Source: Adiantum capillus-veneris
Taxonomy: Eukaryota; Streptophyta; Polypodiopsida; Polypodiales; Pteridaceae
DNA: 60,000 bases
NCBI GenBank assembly: GCA_014529385.2
Contig: CM043960.1
Coordinates: forward strand, 25,238,396 to 25,298,395
Direction of reading: 5' to 3'
How positions within the stretch are numbered: the first letter of the stretch is position 1; the number at the start of each line of letters is the position of its first letter. The notes beneath the pieces are model-generated. The model saw only the letters and a list, made by a program, of their open reading frames with translations, ran no database searches and was not told the DNA's origin. Both the position numbers and the translations under genes were made by a program. Of the stretch, positions 1-10,523 are shown one piece after another.

Positions 1-126
1 TAATAATCTTTGGTATAGACTATATTTACATGCTTGTCGTAATCTTGATGGCTGATGATAGTTTTATCTGATGACTTTGTAATCATTACATACAGTTACA
101 CTTACTTGCTCGTGGTTAACTCGATG

Positions 127-242
127 TGATGATCTCGTTATTTAGATCTCATAATATTTATTTGAATTTGTTTTATACTCTTATTGATGATCTTGTTGTT
201 TCGATCTCATCGTGTTCATTTGAATTTGTTTCATACTCTTTA
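127..242. repeat. 58-bp direct repeat, two copies
   Basis: Two adjacent copies start at 127 and 185, each running from TGATGATCT to TTTGAATTTGTTT and ATACTCTT, with a handful of substitutions between them. No coding signal is seen. The surrounding 1-330 holds AT-rich sequence and no recognisable gene. Confidence 0.7.
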
Positions 243-415
243 ATCTTTTGTACAAGAATATAGTTATTTGCTCATCGTCATCTCAGTGATGTTGGTCTCT
301 CGTGTGACTGTTCTCACAAATAAGGAAGTTTTTTTTTGTCCTTTTTATGGCTTCAAGGAAGTTTGGCTTGTGTGCAAAGAGGGAAAGCAGTTTGGAAGGA
401 CTTGTTTTCTGTTTT

Positions 416-657
416 TTGGACTTTAGTGATGCTTAGCATCATGCAGCTACTACTCGAGAGGCTTTATAAGCATGCCACTATTTCTTGGGAGGCTTTGCAA
501 GGTATGCACCATCCTGCCTTTGGTATGATTTAATTGGTTTTGTTTTGTATCAAATTTTGTGATTCCTTTGTGGACTTTACAGATGCTTAGCATGCGACTA
601 CTGCTTGAGAGGCTTTGTAAGCGTGCCACTATTTTTTGGGAGACTTTGGAAGATATA
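416..657. repeat. Spaced direct repeat of about 88 bp
   Basis: Copies at about 416-505 and 569-657 share the run from GGACTTTA through GATGCTTAGCAT, GAGAGGCTTT and GCCACTAT to GGGAG and CTTTG, about 153 bp apart. A 65-codon open frame overlaps the first copy, but the second copy does not keep it open, so I do not call a gene. It may be a degraded tandem repeat or a transposon remnant. Confidence 0.6.
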
Positions 658-880
658 GTTAACGATGTGTTCTACTATTGCCCATTACACTACAACCAGC
701 CTTGGTGACTTGACAATTACTATTTTAGCATGCAACCTCAGTGACTTGAAAATTAAGATTATAACAGGTTTGATGAGTTTGATCATCTCAATGATGCCTT
801 TCTTATATGTTATTTGTATTTTCATGATTACATATGCACACATATTTTTCAATTTTGTGTTAGTATCATTTGTATCTATG

Positions 881-1160
881 TTATCCATAGAGCAGTGGCA
901 TGACCCATCTCTTATGGCATTGTGCTTGTGTTATGATATTATCCATAGAGTGGCGTCGTGACCCATCTCTTATGGCATTGTGCTTGTGTTGTGATATTAT
1001 CCATAGAGCGGCATCTTTTATGACATTGTGCTTGGGTTGTTATGTCATCCATCGAGAGGTGTTGTGACCCGTCTCTTATGGCATTGTGATTGTGCTGTGA
1101 TATTATCCATAGAGCAATGTCGTGACCCATCTCTTATGGCATTGTGCTTGTGTTGTGATA
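881..1160. repeat. 58-bp tandem repeat, five copies
   Basis: Five head-to-tail units start at 881, 939, 997, 1045 and 1103. Each begins TTATCCATAGAG (or a close variant) and contains GACCCATCTCTTATGGCATT. Four units are 58 bp and the third is 48 bp because it lacks 10 bp. Short open frames in both directions cross the array but reflect only its periodicity. The units touch without spacers, which separates this from a CRISPR array. Confidence 0.9.
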
Positions 1161-1628
1161 GTTTGCACATAACACAATTATATAATTTTTTGTTGAGTTC
1201 ATGATGTTATTAGATTATGCTGCCCGGATCTAAAGAGAAGACAATGATATTATAGATTATGTTGCCTAGATTTAAAGAGAAGGCAAGGACATATCAAAGA
1301 CAATGAGTGAAGCTTTTTACTCATTTAGTTTTTAGCAATAAATTCATGAATGCCTTTGTATAGGCTCATTGTATATCAAGGAGTGATGTAGCTCCTCAAA
1401 CATTGTTTTGTAATTGCAATTAAATATTAATATAACAGTAAATGTATATAGAGCTCTGGGTTTTTCCCTTTATCCCCCAAGGGTTTTTTTTCATCCACAG
1501 TTAGGGACCTTTGTTTGAGCGGGGTTGTTGGAGCTATATATATATAGTCCTAGGTAACCCTAGGTCCTCTCTATATATTGATATCTTGTGTGTGTATTCT
1601 ACACACTTTGGGGATGCAATTGATGCTG

Positions 1629-1631
<3 letters not shown>
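1161..1631. other. No gene seen; possible LTR relic
   Basis: This is AT-rich sequence with no recognisable protein. The part from about 1440 to 1600 has a GGGTTTTTCCC to CAAGGG to TTTCATCC layout and short TATA-like runs, reminiscent of the R/U5 part of copia LTRs. There is no second copy, primer site or target duplication to confirm this, so it is only a possibility. Confidence 0.25.

Positions 1632-1683
<52 letters not shown>
1632..1683. repeat. (TC)n microsatellite
   Basis: About 50 bp of uninterrupted TC dinucleotides. It produces Ser-Leu or Arg-Glu pseudo-ORFs on the two strands that are not genes. Confidence 0.97.
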
Positions 1684-1686
<3 letters not shown>

Positions 1687-1789
1687 CTCCTCTCAACACT
1701 TGTGCACCTTGAAATGAATAAAATTGATCTTGAAAACTTGATGGAAATGAATGAAAAGAAGAAAATTTTGGATGATCTAGTGTGGACCA

Positions 1790-2282
1790 TGTTATAGAAT
1801 TGATATTTTATTATCTATTGCAATTGACAGGTGGCAAAAGCATCAGCAAAAAATGGATTATGCAGAAGGATGTTACATGTTATGTATATTTGGTTATTCA
1901 AGTGCTCTTTATGAGCTTTGGCCAATTATGTCCGACCGGCCAGTTTGTACTCACTTTGAGCATTCAAGAAATCTATAAATTAAATACGTGCAAGAGGGAA
2001 ATGCTCACTCTTGCACGAGGGGAGATTGCACCTAGTGTCTGTGTATTCTTCTCTCCTCTTTTCTCTTCTCTTCTCTCTCACCGTGCTGGCGTAGCACTCC
2101 GCTCTCGGAGGTGCGCCTGCACGTGCTCTCTCAATCGCTCTCGCTCTCTGTCTTTCTTTGTTCGTGTATCTTGCGATCATGCGACCACGTGATTGTGCCA
2201 GGTATGCCGATTAGTCTATTTTATGTTGTTTATTATGTTATTTCGAGTATGTCGCAGGGGAGTCACGCATCCATTTGTAGCA
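1790..2282 (+). repeat. 5' LTR of the 3.3 kb element
   Basis: Runs from TGTTATAGAATTG to TTTGTAGCA and is the same length as the copy at 4619-5111. It contains a TATA box at 1973-1980, pyrimidine-rich CTCTTCTCTTCTCTC downstream, and two CACGTG (G-box) hexamers in the transcribed part. The two LTRs differ by scattered substitutions only. Confidence 0.95.
1973..1980 (+). promoter_or_regulatory. LTR TATA box
   Basis: CTATAAAT lies in the middle of the LTR, about 180 bp from its start, and is conserved in the 3' LTR at 4802-4809. This is the usual place for the U3/R promoter of a plant LTR element. Confidence 0.6.
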
Positions 2283-2283
2283 G

Positions 2284-2295
2284 TGGTATCAGAGC
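2284..2295 (+). other. Primer binding site, tRNA-Met
   Basis: TGGTATCAGAGC lies one base after the LTR end and is complementary to the 3' end of plant initiator tRNA-Met. It primes minus-strand DNA synthesis. Confidence 0.93.
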
Positions 2296-4618
2296 TTAGG
2301 ATACGCTCCAAAACTAAAGATTTTAACCAATACCAGCTAAGTATTTTGCTTCTTACGTTTAGATTCCATTAATTGCTTCAATGTGTAGTTAATGATTTTT
2401 TCTGAATTAAAAAGAGTGCTTTCTTTATTGTCATAATATAGTGATTATTAGTATAATTATGCTAATTAAACGTATTATTAGAATAGGTTAAACTTAATCT
2501 ATGGCGATACTCAGGAACAAGAAAAGAATAGTACGTGTCCTTAGATAGGATGTCACGAAATTAGAATCTCTGAAGGTTCGGCTATGACTCACAACATAGG
2601 ATAAAAGGTGAGGGAAGTTCGTAATCGACGAGTGAGATCTTAATTAGCAGGGTTTGATATAGTAGTGTGAGGTTTCAATTTGCTATAGCTGATAAGTAAT
2701 CCACCAAATAAATAAATAAATAAATGGCAAGGAGGTAGTAAGCCCCGTTCTGTTGCAAGCGAGAGTGCATGATTGTGGTATAGTCAACTGCTCCCCGGTA
2801 TGACGTTCCAGTGGAAAGGGGCTCCACACTTGTCTCAGCCCCAAGTATCCAGCTAACGCCAAATGGAAGGAGGTCTGCCCTTTCAGGCTCACATTTCTGT
2901 GCAAGGAGGCCTCGCCCTCTACAGGCGGCCCCCTAACTCGGGGACTTTCACTCGGCCCGCATGCGTAAGCAGGGTGGGAAGTCGAAGCACTCCTCCTTCC
3001 TTGCCCTATCTCTCCTAACCATGCAACAAGGATGAACAACCACGACCCACCAATTCTTGGCCTGCCATGTAGCGGTCGAAAACAAACCTGAAGTGCTGCC
3101 TTCCTCTTTCCCTGTCATTCACCTAACAAGCAGACAAAGCAGTTGATCTCTCTCTTTCTCATCCTCTCTTTTGTGCCAACCACCCACCTTGTATTGTTCT
3201 CAGCTTCTCATATTCACCTACCTACCATGCAGTGGGCATTTGCCAATCTCCGACTCTCCCTTTCTCTCTTTAGCGTCTACCCAATGACTTAGTCTCTCCT
3301 TCGCGCGACTCGGTGGCCAAATGCTCTCACACCTAGCAGCCACATACACACATGCACCAACCTAAGCCGGAAACTCTCCACCAACCCCCTTTTTTTTGGC
3401 CAATCTATTACCCACCGCTCCCTTTTTCTCTCACTCGATTAACGACTTTGAGTCCCCTCTCAGTCGATTAACTTTTCGAGGACGAGGAGAACATAGCGAC
3501 ATCACATGACACAAATCTGCAGGTAAGTTCTCTCCGCATTTTCATTTTTGGATTTTGGAAAATATTCTTAGAAACACAAGTAATTCTACACTGATAACAC
3601 TCTCTCAAATACTCATAGTGCTACACATATTTCTTAATACCATTCCACAGAGAACAACAACGTTACATAAATTCAACACATCTAGCTCACTTATCAGCTT
3701 GATAACCATTTGTTTCTTGAAAGAAGGCATGGCTCTTTTTATTACCTGCATTCTCTAACATTGCGCCAATACTTGTATTAAATGAAATTGCTATTGCGAT
3801 CATTTCACATTGAGATATGCAACTACTCACGTGAGTCGCGGTGCTTTCAATTAAATGCCAATTTGTCAGTACTTTGTTACTCAATCTTACTCCAATGTGG
3901 TGTGAAACAGGTAGTACATTTTTTTAATGTTTTTATGCCCTGCCTAGTCTGTTGGTCACATGCACACAGATCCGCCGATTTAGGCAGTGTGTAAATGCTC
4001 GTCTTGGTGTAGATTCACCGATTTAGGCAACACCAGTTATCTGTGCAGATCCGTCGATTTAGGCAGCACAAGGACAAATTGCAAAGTCACAATGGTAAAT
4101 ACAGATTCGCCGATATAGGCAGCATTAGTGCAGACTCGTCGATCTAGGCAGCACGTCTTATTGGTGTAGATTCGCCGGTTGAGGCAACACCGATCACGAA
4201 ATCATGCTGCATTGGTTGGCCACCACTGCAACTGGTATGATTTTGTTACCCGGGTACATAATGAAAGTGATTTGGATTTGGACTTATATTGTGGAATTAA
4301 TATTGGATTGGGATTTGGTATCTGATGATTATTTTATCACGACAGTGTGTATGTGATGAGACTTGACATTATGAGATCGATGATGAGTGTGACCAATGAT
4401 ATCCTGATTCATCAGGGTATGACATATACTGCTTATTCTAGTGGTATGGGACACTAGAATAGCTAGTATGTGGATGACAGCAGGCATAAGCAAATATTGT
4501 CTAATTTTATAAATTTTTTTACTATTTGATACAGATTTCTAATCATTGTTTTTGACAAGTATTATTTGCAGATTTCTATCTTCACAACTGAGGACAGTTG
4601 CTTTCCAACGGAGAGGTA
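2296..4618 (+). other. Internal region without recognisable genes
   Basis: The interior holds an (AAAT)n tract near 2703-2724, a GC-richer block at about 2730-3060 and a pyrimidine-rich block at 3090-3470. The longest open frame (118 codons, minus strand, 2683-3039) has no recognisable domain and covers low-complexity sequence. The last bases before the 3' LTR (CGGAGAGG) are a weak polypurine tract. Confidence 0.7.
3967..4191 (+). repeat. Six-copy CGCCGATTTAGGCA motif cluster
   Basis: Variants of CAGATTCGCCGATTTAGGCA occur at about 3967, 4009, 4046, 4102, 4131 and 4166. The core CGAT-TAGGCA is kept while the spacing varies (29-56 bp). Each core is followed by a short A/C-rich tail such as GCAC or ACACC. 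The cluster lies in the 3' half of an element with no genes. It may be a structural or packaging signal of the RNA, but that is inference. Confidence 0.85.
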
Positions 4619-5111
4619 TGTTATAGAATTGATATTTTATTATCTATTGCAACTGACAGGTGGCAAAAGCATCAGTAGATAATGGATTATGCACAAGGAT
4701 GTTACATGTTATGTATATTTGGTTATTCAAGTGCTCTTTATGAGCTTTGGCCAATTATGTCCGGCCGGCCAGTTTGTACTCACTTTGAGAATTCAAGAAA
4801 TCTATAAATTAAATACGTGCAAGAGGGAAATGCTCACTCTTGCACGGGGGGAGATTGCACACAGTGTCTGTGTATTCTTCTCTCCTCTTTTCTCTTCTCT
4901 TCTCTCTCACCGTGCCGGCGTAGCACTCCGCTCTAGGAGGTGCGCCTGCACGTGCTCTCTCAATCGCTCTCGCTCTTTGTCTTTCTCTGTTTGTGTATCT
5001 TGCGATCATGCGACCACGTGATTGTGCCAGGTATGCCGATTAGTCTATTTTATGCTGTTTATTATGTTATTTTGGGTATGTCGCAGGGGAGCCACGAATC
5101 CGTTTGTAGCA
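4619..5111 (+). repeat. 3' LTR of the 3.3 kb element
   Basis: 493 bp, colinear with 1790-2282, ending TTTGTAGCA and followed directly by the target duplication GACCA. Confidence 0.95.
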
Positions 5112-5116
5112 GACCA

Positions 5117-5748
5117 ATGGGAAAGCACCACATTGGCCACATCATCACTTCACTCATCCTTCCAAAATGGAAACTATGTGCATCCCTTATCTCCCTCAAA
5201 ATGGCGCATTTTTGAAGTGATGGAGGATGATTTCATTATCATCATCCTCAACTATATAAAGCCCACTCTCATCAATTCTTGGGCACTCTCTGGCTAGTTT
5301 TAATCAGTACTATCTTGAATTCATTGCTTCATTATCACTAATCTCCTCAATTGGAGCTTGGAGTTTGAGAAAAAAAGATTAAGGGGAGATATTAAATCAG
5401 AAAATACTCAGCTCAAATCAGAAATTAAATCTAGGTAGCTAGCCCCAGTGATGATTTTGAAGAAATTACCTAGTTTTAAATTGCATAGTTTTGTGTAATT
5501 ATGAAAGATTGGTGAAAATATGAGTAATTAGGGAGTGGAAAACCTGGCCTAAAATCATCTCTAATACATTTTTAATTTGCCTAATTAAGCGTGTAATTAA
5601 TAAATTAAAGCATTAATTAGGCATAACTATTAGCCAATTCTCATCTCTAAATTGAAAGGCAATTAAGAGGATACTTAATGTAAATCTTAATCCTCTTAAA
5701 ACCTGCATATAGAGCTTAATTAATTCTATAAATTATCATATTCATGCT
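5117..5748 (+). promoter_or_regulatory. Promoter-like DNA, then AT-rich filler
   Basis: TATATAAA at 5253-5260 is followed by a C/T-rich start-like region and then AT-rich sequence without an open frame. With the flank before 1785 it forms one continuous host segment split by the 3.3 kb element. It could be the U3/R of a further, older LTR, but I find no matching second copy or boundaries. No protein-coding signal is seen. Confidence 0.3.
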
Positions 5749-7082
5749 TAGAGAACCCCAATTCCCTATCTTGTAGGAATGGGTAGCAAAAGCTATACAA
5801 CAGTTATGTCCATAGAGATATGACTATCTCGATCACACCGAAGGACTTTAACCCGGCTAGTGCATGGAAGCTTATCCCTTACAGGAGAGCACATAGACAA
5901 ATGACTTGTCAATGGTTCTCTCTCAAGACTCAACCACTACTTCTCACTCAATCAAAGCAAAACTGAGCACCACTAACAAGAAGACAATGCTAATTAGCAC
6001 ACATATACACTCAATCTCCAACTACTAAATCAATCCTTCAACCCAAACAATGGATTAGAACTTAATAATCAATCTTCTTAAGACTTCCCTACCACTTATC
6101 CTTCTTCCCTAGAAGTAAAGAAGCAAGTTGCAACCCACATGCATACCATTACTTCCATGTGAATTTTAAGGAGAGAATGTGCATTTCAATCCCAACCCAC
6201 AAGCAAGATAAGATCAATGAGTGTGCAAATGAATACAAACCCCTTTTCTATTTAACCCACAACCCAATGGCAAGCTCTACCTTAACACTAATTAAGGAAA
6301 ATGAGCACTCACTAGGTTTAATCAACTAACCATGCAAGGAATGCAAAGGTTCATTAACCCACACACATTAAGCAAGCTCTAATTAACCCACATCATGCAA
6401 GAGAGCTCCTTTTAGTAATACAAGCAATAAACAAGAGATTTGATTAATCTACAATAACCCACAATCATTATTAAACTTCAATGAGAAGAGAAAAGAGAAG
6501 GGAGCACTAGGCTTCAATGCCCACCTTCACACATAGACATGGCAATCAACATAAGATTAATTAACAAGAGATTAAAGAAAGAGACAGTGTAATCTTCTTC
6601 ATTGAATAGAAGCCCATAGCTAGAAAGTTATAGCTCAAGGAGTTACAATGAGAGTAGAGAGGTTAGGGAGTGGTGGAATGCTAGAGTGCTTAGATGTAAG
6701 CTCACTCTAGAGCTCACTCAACACTAATGATATCACAACCAAAAATTCTCCTCAAAATTGAGTTATATAGGATTTTAATAAAACTTCCCACACTTGTCCG
6801 CCAGGATACAGTGTGCAAAATCCTAGGCAAACTAGCTAAATGACTCAATTTTGAGGATGATAAATATTCCAAAAATATATTGTACAAGCTGGAACTCCTT
6901 TGAGCCCAAGATCTACAGAAAAAAATTACATTCAATGCCCGTAGGCTGATTTTACTCAAAAATATTACACAAGTTGCGAGAAATTATTACCTGGCTTGTG
7001 GGATTTTATCTTTATCTTCAACCTGTACCTATTACCTTTTACCGTACATATTCTTGTTGTACCTGTACTTGTTCTCCGAACA
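5749..7082 (-). repeat. 3' LTR (left) of the 5.7-30.5 kb element
   Basis: Starts near TAGAGAAC, a decayed TGGAGAAC as in the partner copy, and ends GTTCTCCGAACA. It matches 29306-30521 over nearly its whole length, including ATTCCCTATCTTG near the left end and TTTTACCGTACAT near the right end. The partner is about 120 bp shorter because of internal deletions. Confidence 0.8.
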
Positions 7083-7096
7083 TTCCCCCCTTCCTC
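7083..7096 (-). other. Polypurine tract (minus strand)
   Basis: On the minus strand the bases read GAGGAAGGGGGGAA and directly precede the LTR start TGTTCGGAG. This is the expected plus-strand DNA primer position for a minus-oriented element. Confidence 0.7.
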
Positions 7097-8284
7097 AATG
7101 TTGTCCATCCCTGAACAACGCCAAGGTGTGCGGATCTTCAGTGTGAAGGGCCGGAATTGTGAGGTCCCCAAACCCGCCGACACCAAAAAGTGGGATGGGA
7201 TCCTTGATAGGTCTCTAGGCCTAATAAAATCTGAGTCTCTAAACAAGAAGAATCTAGGGAATTCACGAAGGAGACCTAGTCCTGTCTCGCAGTGGAAACG
7301 GGACAACTTATTGAATTAAAAAAAAAACGATTCGGGCCCTAAAACTTCCATCATTCGAATTAAGGTTTCCTTAGCCAATGCTTTTTTCCCCCTAACATAT
7401 GTGAGGGCACAGCCGGTGGTGGACTCCTCTTCCAAGTGGAGAAGTTTCTTGACGTTTTCAGTGCGTGGGAATGGATAGTTACCTGACTAATCAGGTCCAC
7501 CCGTCCATGATTGACAACCTTAGTCAATCCCCACTTACCACCCCGCACTCACACATATTGCTTTATTATTTAATTACTACCACATTCTTGTCACAATTAA
7601 AACAATGATTTCTTTTAACTTTCATAACTGAATTTTATTAAAACCGCCCTTGAAAACAGTGTTGAAAACATTCTTTTAGCAAAAAAACATCTTTAGACTT
7701 AAGACAAGGTACTGTCACTCTGGAGTAACTCTAACCAGTACTGGCTTGTCTCAAGACCACCTATACAGGGGTGAAAAAATGGCACCCATTCCTTCTTTAT
7801 AAAAACCGGGGTGGAAAAAGCCATCACCCATAGTCCAGGCGCCCATATGCCAACCGGTTGCCCATACAATCGGGCGGTTCCTCTAGGATAAACTCGATAT
7901 CCTAAGTAATATCCACAAGCACAAACAAGCATGGGGTAAAGACTCCACGCGCATTGAGGAAACCGACTCATCCATGGCGGAGTCGCCATCATTACTCATT
8001 ACCTGGAGTAAAATTTTCCAAGGAATCGGAGCTTTCTTGAGACAAGTTGTCTTAAGGATGATCAAACATTTCTTTCCTAGGTCAATCAGTTGTAACCCAA
8101 TCATTTCCTTCCTATTTACAACCATTGCTCGTTGGTTTCTTGGAAGTCACCTTTCGTTTACAGCCAGTTAATCCTTCCTAGTCCTTACGTATGCAATGTT
8201 AATTTATAAATGAACTTCAATTTAATTAAAGACTCAAGTGAGCAAAATGGAAATCCACCTGTGAGACTAGTCAACCATTTGTTG
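7097..8284. other. No recognisable gene
   Basis: A mixed region with short open frames only (up to 107-113 codons, overlapping on both strands at 6965-7319), without a domain I know. Two similar blocks, GGGGTGAAAAAATGG and GGGGTGGAAAAAGCC, occur near 7757 and 7810. It is probably the interior of an old element. Confidence 0.5.
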
Positions 8285-8422
8285 CTACGCTGGTGCCTGC
8301 AGACTTTCCTCCATAGGCGTATGACTAGGCCCAGCCTCATGGTCATGAGTTGCTCTATTTCTTTTGTTGATTGTATCCTCTTCATCAAAAAGAGGATTTT
8401 CTCTGGTTCTTTTTGGAGCCAT
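8285..8422 (-). pseudogene. Possible Ty3-type Gag N-terminus
   Basis: A 45-codon minus-strand frame starts MAPKRTREN, continues with an acidic and then a basic segment, and ends at a stop. Plant Ty3/gypsy Gag proteins often start with such a short basic MAP(K/T)R leader, so this may be the start of a decayed gag. It lies about 1.6 kb downstream, in the minus direction, of the LTR TATA box at 10004-10016. The call rests on composition and position only. Confidence 0.3.
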
Positions 8423-8993
8423 ATCTTGTTGGAGCCATATTGATAGCCTTTATAAAAGGACTTAATCGATTAGAGAATTAAATGAATAATCTCTTTTCTT
8501 CCTTTTATCCAAAAATAAGGATTTTTGGAGTAAATAGGTATCCTTGTTAAATAATGGATGAGATATTTCTCCGGTAACTTCCTGGTACTATTAGTATTCT
8601 CCCATAATTATCGTATAAGTATTGGAGCTATTTTACCAAATTTCTCCTTAGTTTATATTCCAAAAATATCCTATTTTGGCCTTAGTAAATTATGAGTTAC
8701 CTATCTGCTAGTGGGTTATTTACCCTAGATGGAATTTGATATGTTATATCTCTAAGATTTATAACTTTTCCCTTCTAGAGTTATGGTCTAATTTAGGCAA
8801 TATTGGCCGACGATAATTTGTTGTACTAATTATTTGGGCTAAGGTAATTTTTCCAACCTTCAGAAGTTATTTTCAATCTCTGGTAATTATTTAGTAATTA
8901 TATATTTTATTAATTTCCTTTCCCCGATGTATACACAAAATTGGTTACTATTAGTTAAAATAATTAGCTAAACTAGTTATTTAAGATTAAAAT

Positions 8994-9580
8994 AATTATC
9001 ACAGGTTTCTTAAAATGTATTTTACCTATGATAATTATCTCAAAGATTTTTGGATTAATTTGCTATTTTCCCCCTTTTATTTTCTCTTATAAACAATGTT
9101 TTTCTGCTGAGATATTTAGTTATACTAGTTATCTGAGATTAAGATAATTATCACGGGTTTCATAAGATGTATTTTACCTTTGATAACTATCTCAAAGCTT
9201 TTTGGATTAGTTTTCTATTTTCCCCCTTTTATTTTTCCTTAAAAACAGTGTTTTTCTACTGAGATAATTAGTTAAACTAATTATCTAAGGTTAAGATAAT
9301 TATCATAGGTTTTATATGATGTTTTTTACCTCTGATAATTATCCTAAAGCTTTTTGGACTAGTTTGCTATTTTCCCCCTTTTAGTTTCCCTTAAAATCAA
9401 TGGTTTTCTACTAAGATAGTTAGTTAAACTAATTATCTGAAGTTAAAATAATTATCTTGGGTTTCTTAAGATGGGTTTTACCTCTGATAATTATCTCAAA
9501 GCTTTTTGGATTAATTTGATCATTTTCCCCTTTACTTTTTCCTTAAAAACAGTGTAATTCTGCTTAAATAATTACAATAA
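8994..9580. repeat. 152-bp tandem repeat, about four copies
   Basis: Units start at 8994, 9146, 9298 and 9450, exactly 152 bp apart. Each begins AATTATC and contains TTTTGGATTA, TTTTCCCCCTTTTA and AAACTAATTATCT or close variants. The last unit decays at about 9580, and a degenerate half unit precedes 8994. No coding potential. In the minus direction the array falls downstream of an LTR TATA box, so it probably sits in a long transcribed U5 or leader. Confidence 0.9.
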
Positions 9581-9899
9581 CTACTCAAAAAATCAAAAGA
9601 TAATTTTCCTAGTATAATGACAGTCTAACATAGCTCTGATAATTATCTCATCTTAATCTAAATTTAATTAGTATAATTATCATTAATTTATGGTTAAAAT
9701 GAATAATTTCAATCCTAATATAATATAATAATTAATTAGCTTAGTATTCCTATGGTTAATCTCAATAATCAGTCAGAGAATTTTGAATTAGGAGAGAATT
9801 TTAGAGTATAAATGGGTTTAATCTTTAATTAATTAAGAAAATATAAATAGATTAACATAATTCTACTAATTAAAAAAGGTTAGTGCTAATTACCGTTAA

Positions 9900-10488
9900 T
9901 TAACCAACTAGAGCTTTGCTCTCTAGTGATCTCTGCGTAGAGGTCTCTCTAGATGAGAGAGAATTTGCCAAGGCTTCGAATCTAATTTTTTGTGAAGAAG
10001 GGGGGTTTATTTATAGCTTTTCAAGGCCCCTGGGCTATTTCTGGCAGGTCTTAGCACCTCAAGCAAGGCCCCAACTCCCAACTAGCTCCACCTACTGCTA
10101 AATCAGTCTTGGGCAGGTTCCACACAGCCTCCTCAGCTTCCAGAATTGATTTTTGCTATTTTCCCTGACTTTTAATGATTAAACTTGGAATTATCTGCAA
10201 TTTCTAGAACCTTAGGATAAAAAGTCTTTATCATTAATAATTATTGAAACCATTCAATTTTACTTAACTAATTAAATTCATAGTGTAATCTTTTAGAGCC
10301 CGTAACTTTTCCAAATTTTATCGGAATTCGATTCTGAAAAATTTGAACCATAGTAAAGCTCTGGTTATGGTTCCAAAAATACCAATATTTGCCATAATAT
10401 GATCATTCTACAGTGTTTTCTTAACAGCCAAGTGAATTTGATCAGGCTTTGTACAATTTCTAAGGTTTCAAAAACTTGAAACCTTACA
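9900..10488 (-). repeat. Ty3 LTR start with promoter (minus strand)
   Basis: The minus strand reads TGTAAGGTTTCAAG from 10488, just after a purine-rich tract (AGTTGGGGTGAT, about 10489-10500) that follows the end of the chromodomain frame. A TATA box (CTATAAATAAACC on the minus strand) is at 10004-10016, about 475 bp into the LTR, followed by a CTCTCTC-rich start region. I cannot place the inner end of this LTR, because its partner is missing from the window. Confidence 0.65.
10004..10016 (-). promoter_or_regulatory. LTR TATA box (minus strand)
   Basis: The minus strand reads CTATAAATAAACC, followed by pyrimidine-rich CTCTCTC sequence. It is a clear plant TATA box driving transcription leftward. 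Confidence 0.6.
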
Positions 10489-10523
10489 ATCACCCCAACT
10501 TAAGAAATTGAGATGTCCTCATC

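Larger units (their letters stand above)
1790..5111 (+). mobile_element. Non-autonomous LTR retrotransposon, 3.3 kb
   Basis: Two 493-bp direct LTRs (TG...CA) are flanked by a perfect 5-bp target duplication, GACCA at 1785-1789 and 5112-5116. A Met-tRNA primer site follows the 5' LTR. The 2.3 kb interior encodes no gag, protease, reverse transcriptase or integrase that I can recognise, so the element must have been mobilised by another element's proteins. It is longer than a classical TRIM and shorter than a typical LARD. By eye the LTRs differ at about 20 of 493 positions (roughly 4%), so the insertion is not recent. The host sequence resumes cleanly after the second GACCA. Confidence 0.93.

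Noticed and set aside
881-1160. CRISPR-like regular repeats
   Set aside because: Units are contiguous with no unique spacers, and the context is plant nuclear DNA. It is an ordinary tandem array.
1511-1790. Open frames rich in Ser-Leu or Arg-Glu across (CT)n tracts, also near 22.6, 37.7, 49.0 and 50.1 kb
   Set aside because: They are translations of dinucleotide repeats, present on both strands and in several frames, with no other protein signal.
1782-2299. 136-codon and overlapping frames in the LTR, repeated at 4689-5215
   Set aside because: They lie inside an LTR pair, end at different places in the two copies and show no domain.
2683-3039. 118-codon minus-strand frame in the 3.3 kb element
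   Set aside because: No recognisable domain, an odd composition, and no link to element functions. Kept only as a note in the internal region.
5117-5400. Promoter of a host gene (TATATAAA at 5253)
   Set aside because: No coding sequence follows in the next 600 bp, and the region is cut by elements on both sides. More likely an old LTR promoter.
6965-7319. Overlapping 107- and 113-codon frames on opposite strands
   Set aside because: Mutual shadows at the LTR edge of an old element, with no recognisable family.
9630-9650. Met-tRNA primer site on the minus strand (AGCTCTGATAATTA)
   Set aside because: Only about 10 of 12 bases match, and the same CTCTGATAATTA string is part of the 152-bp repeat, so the match is probably coincidental.
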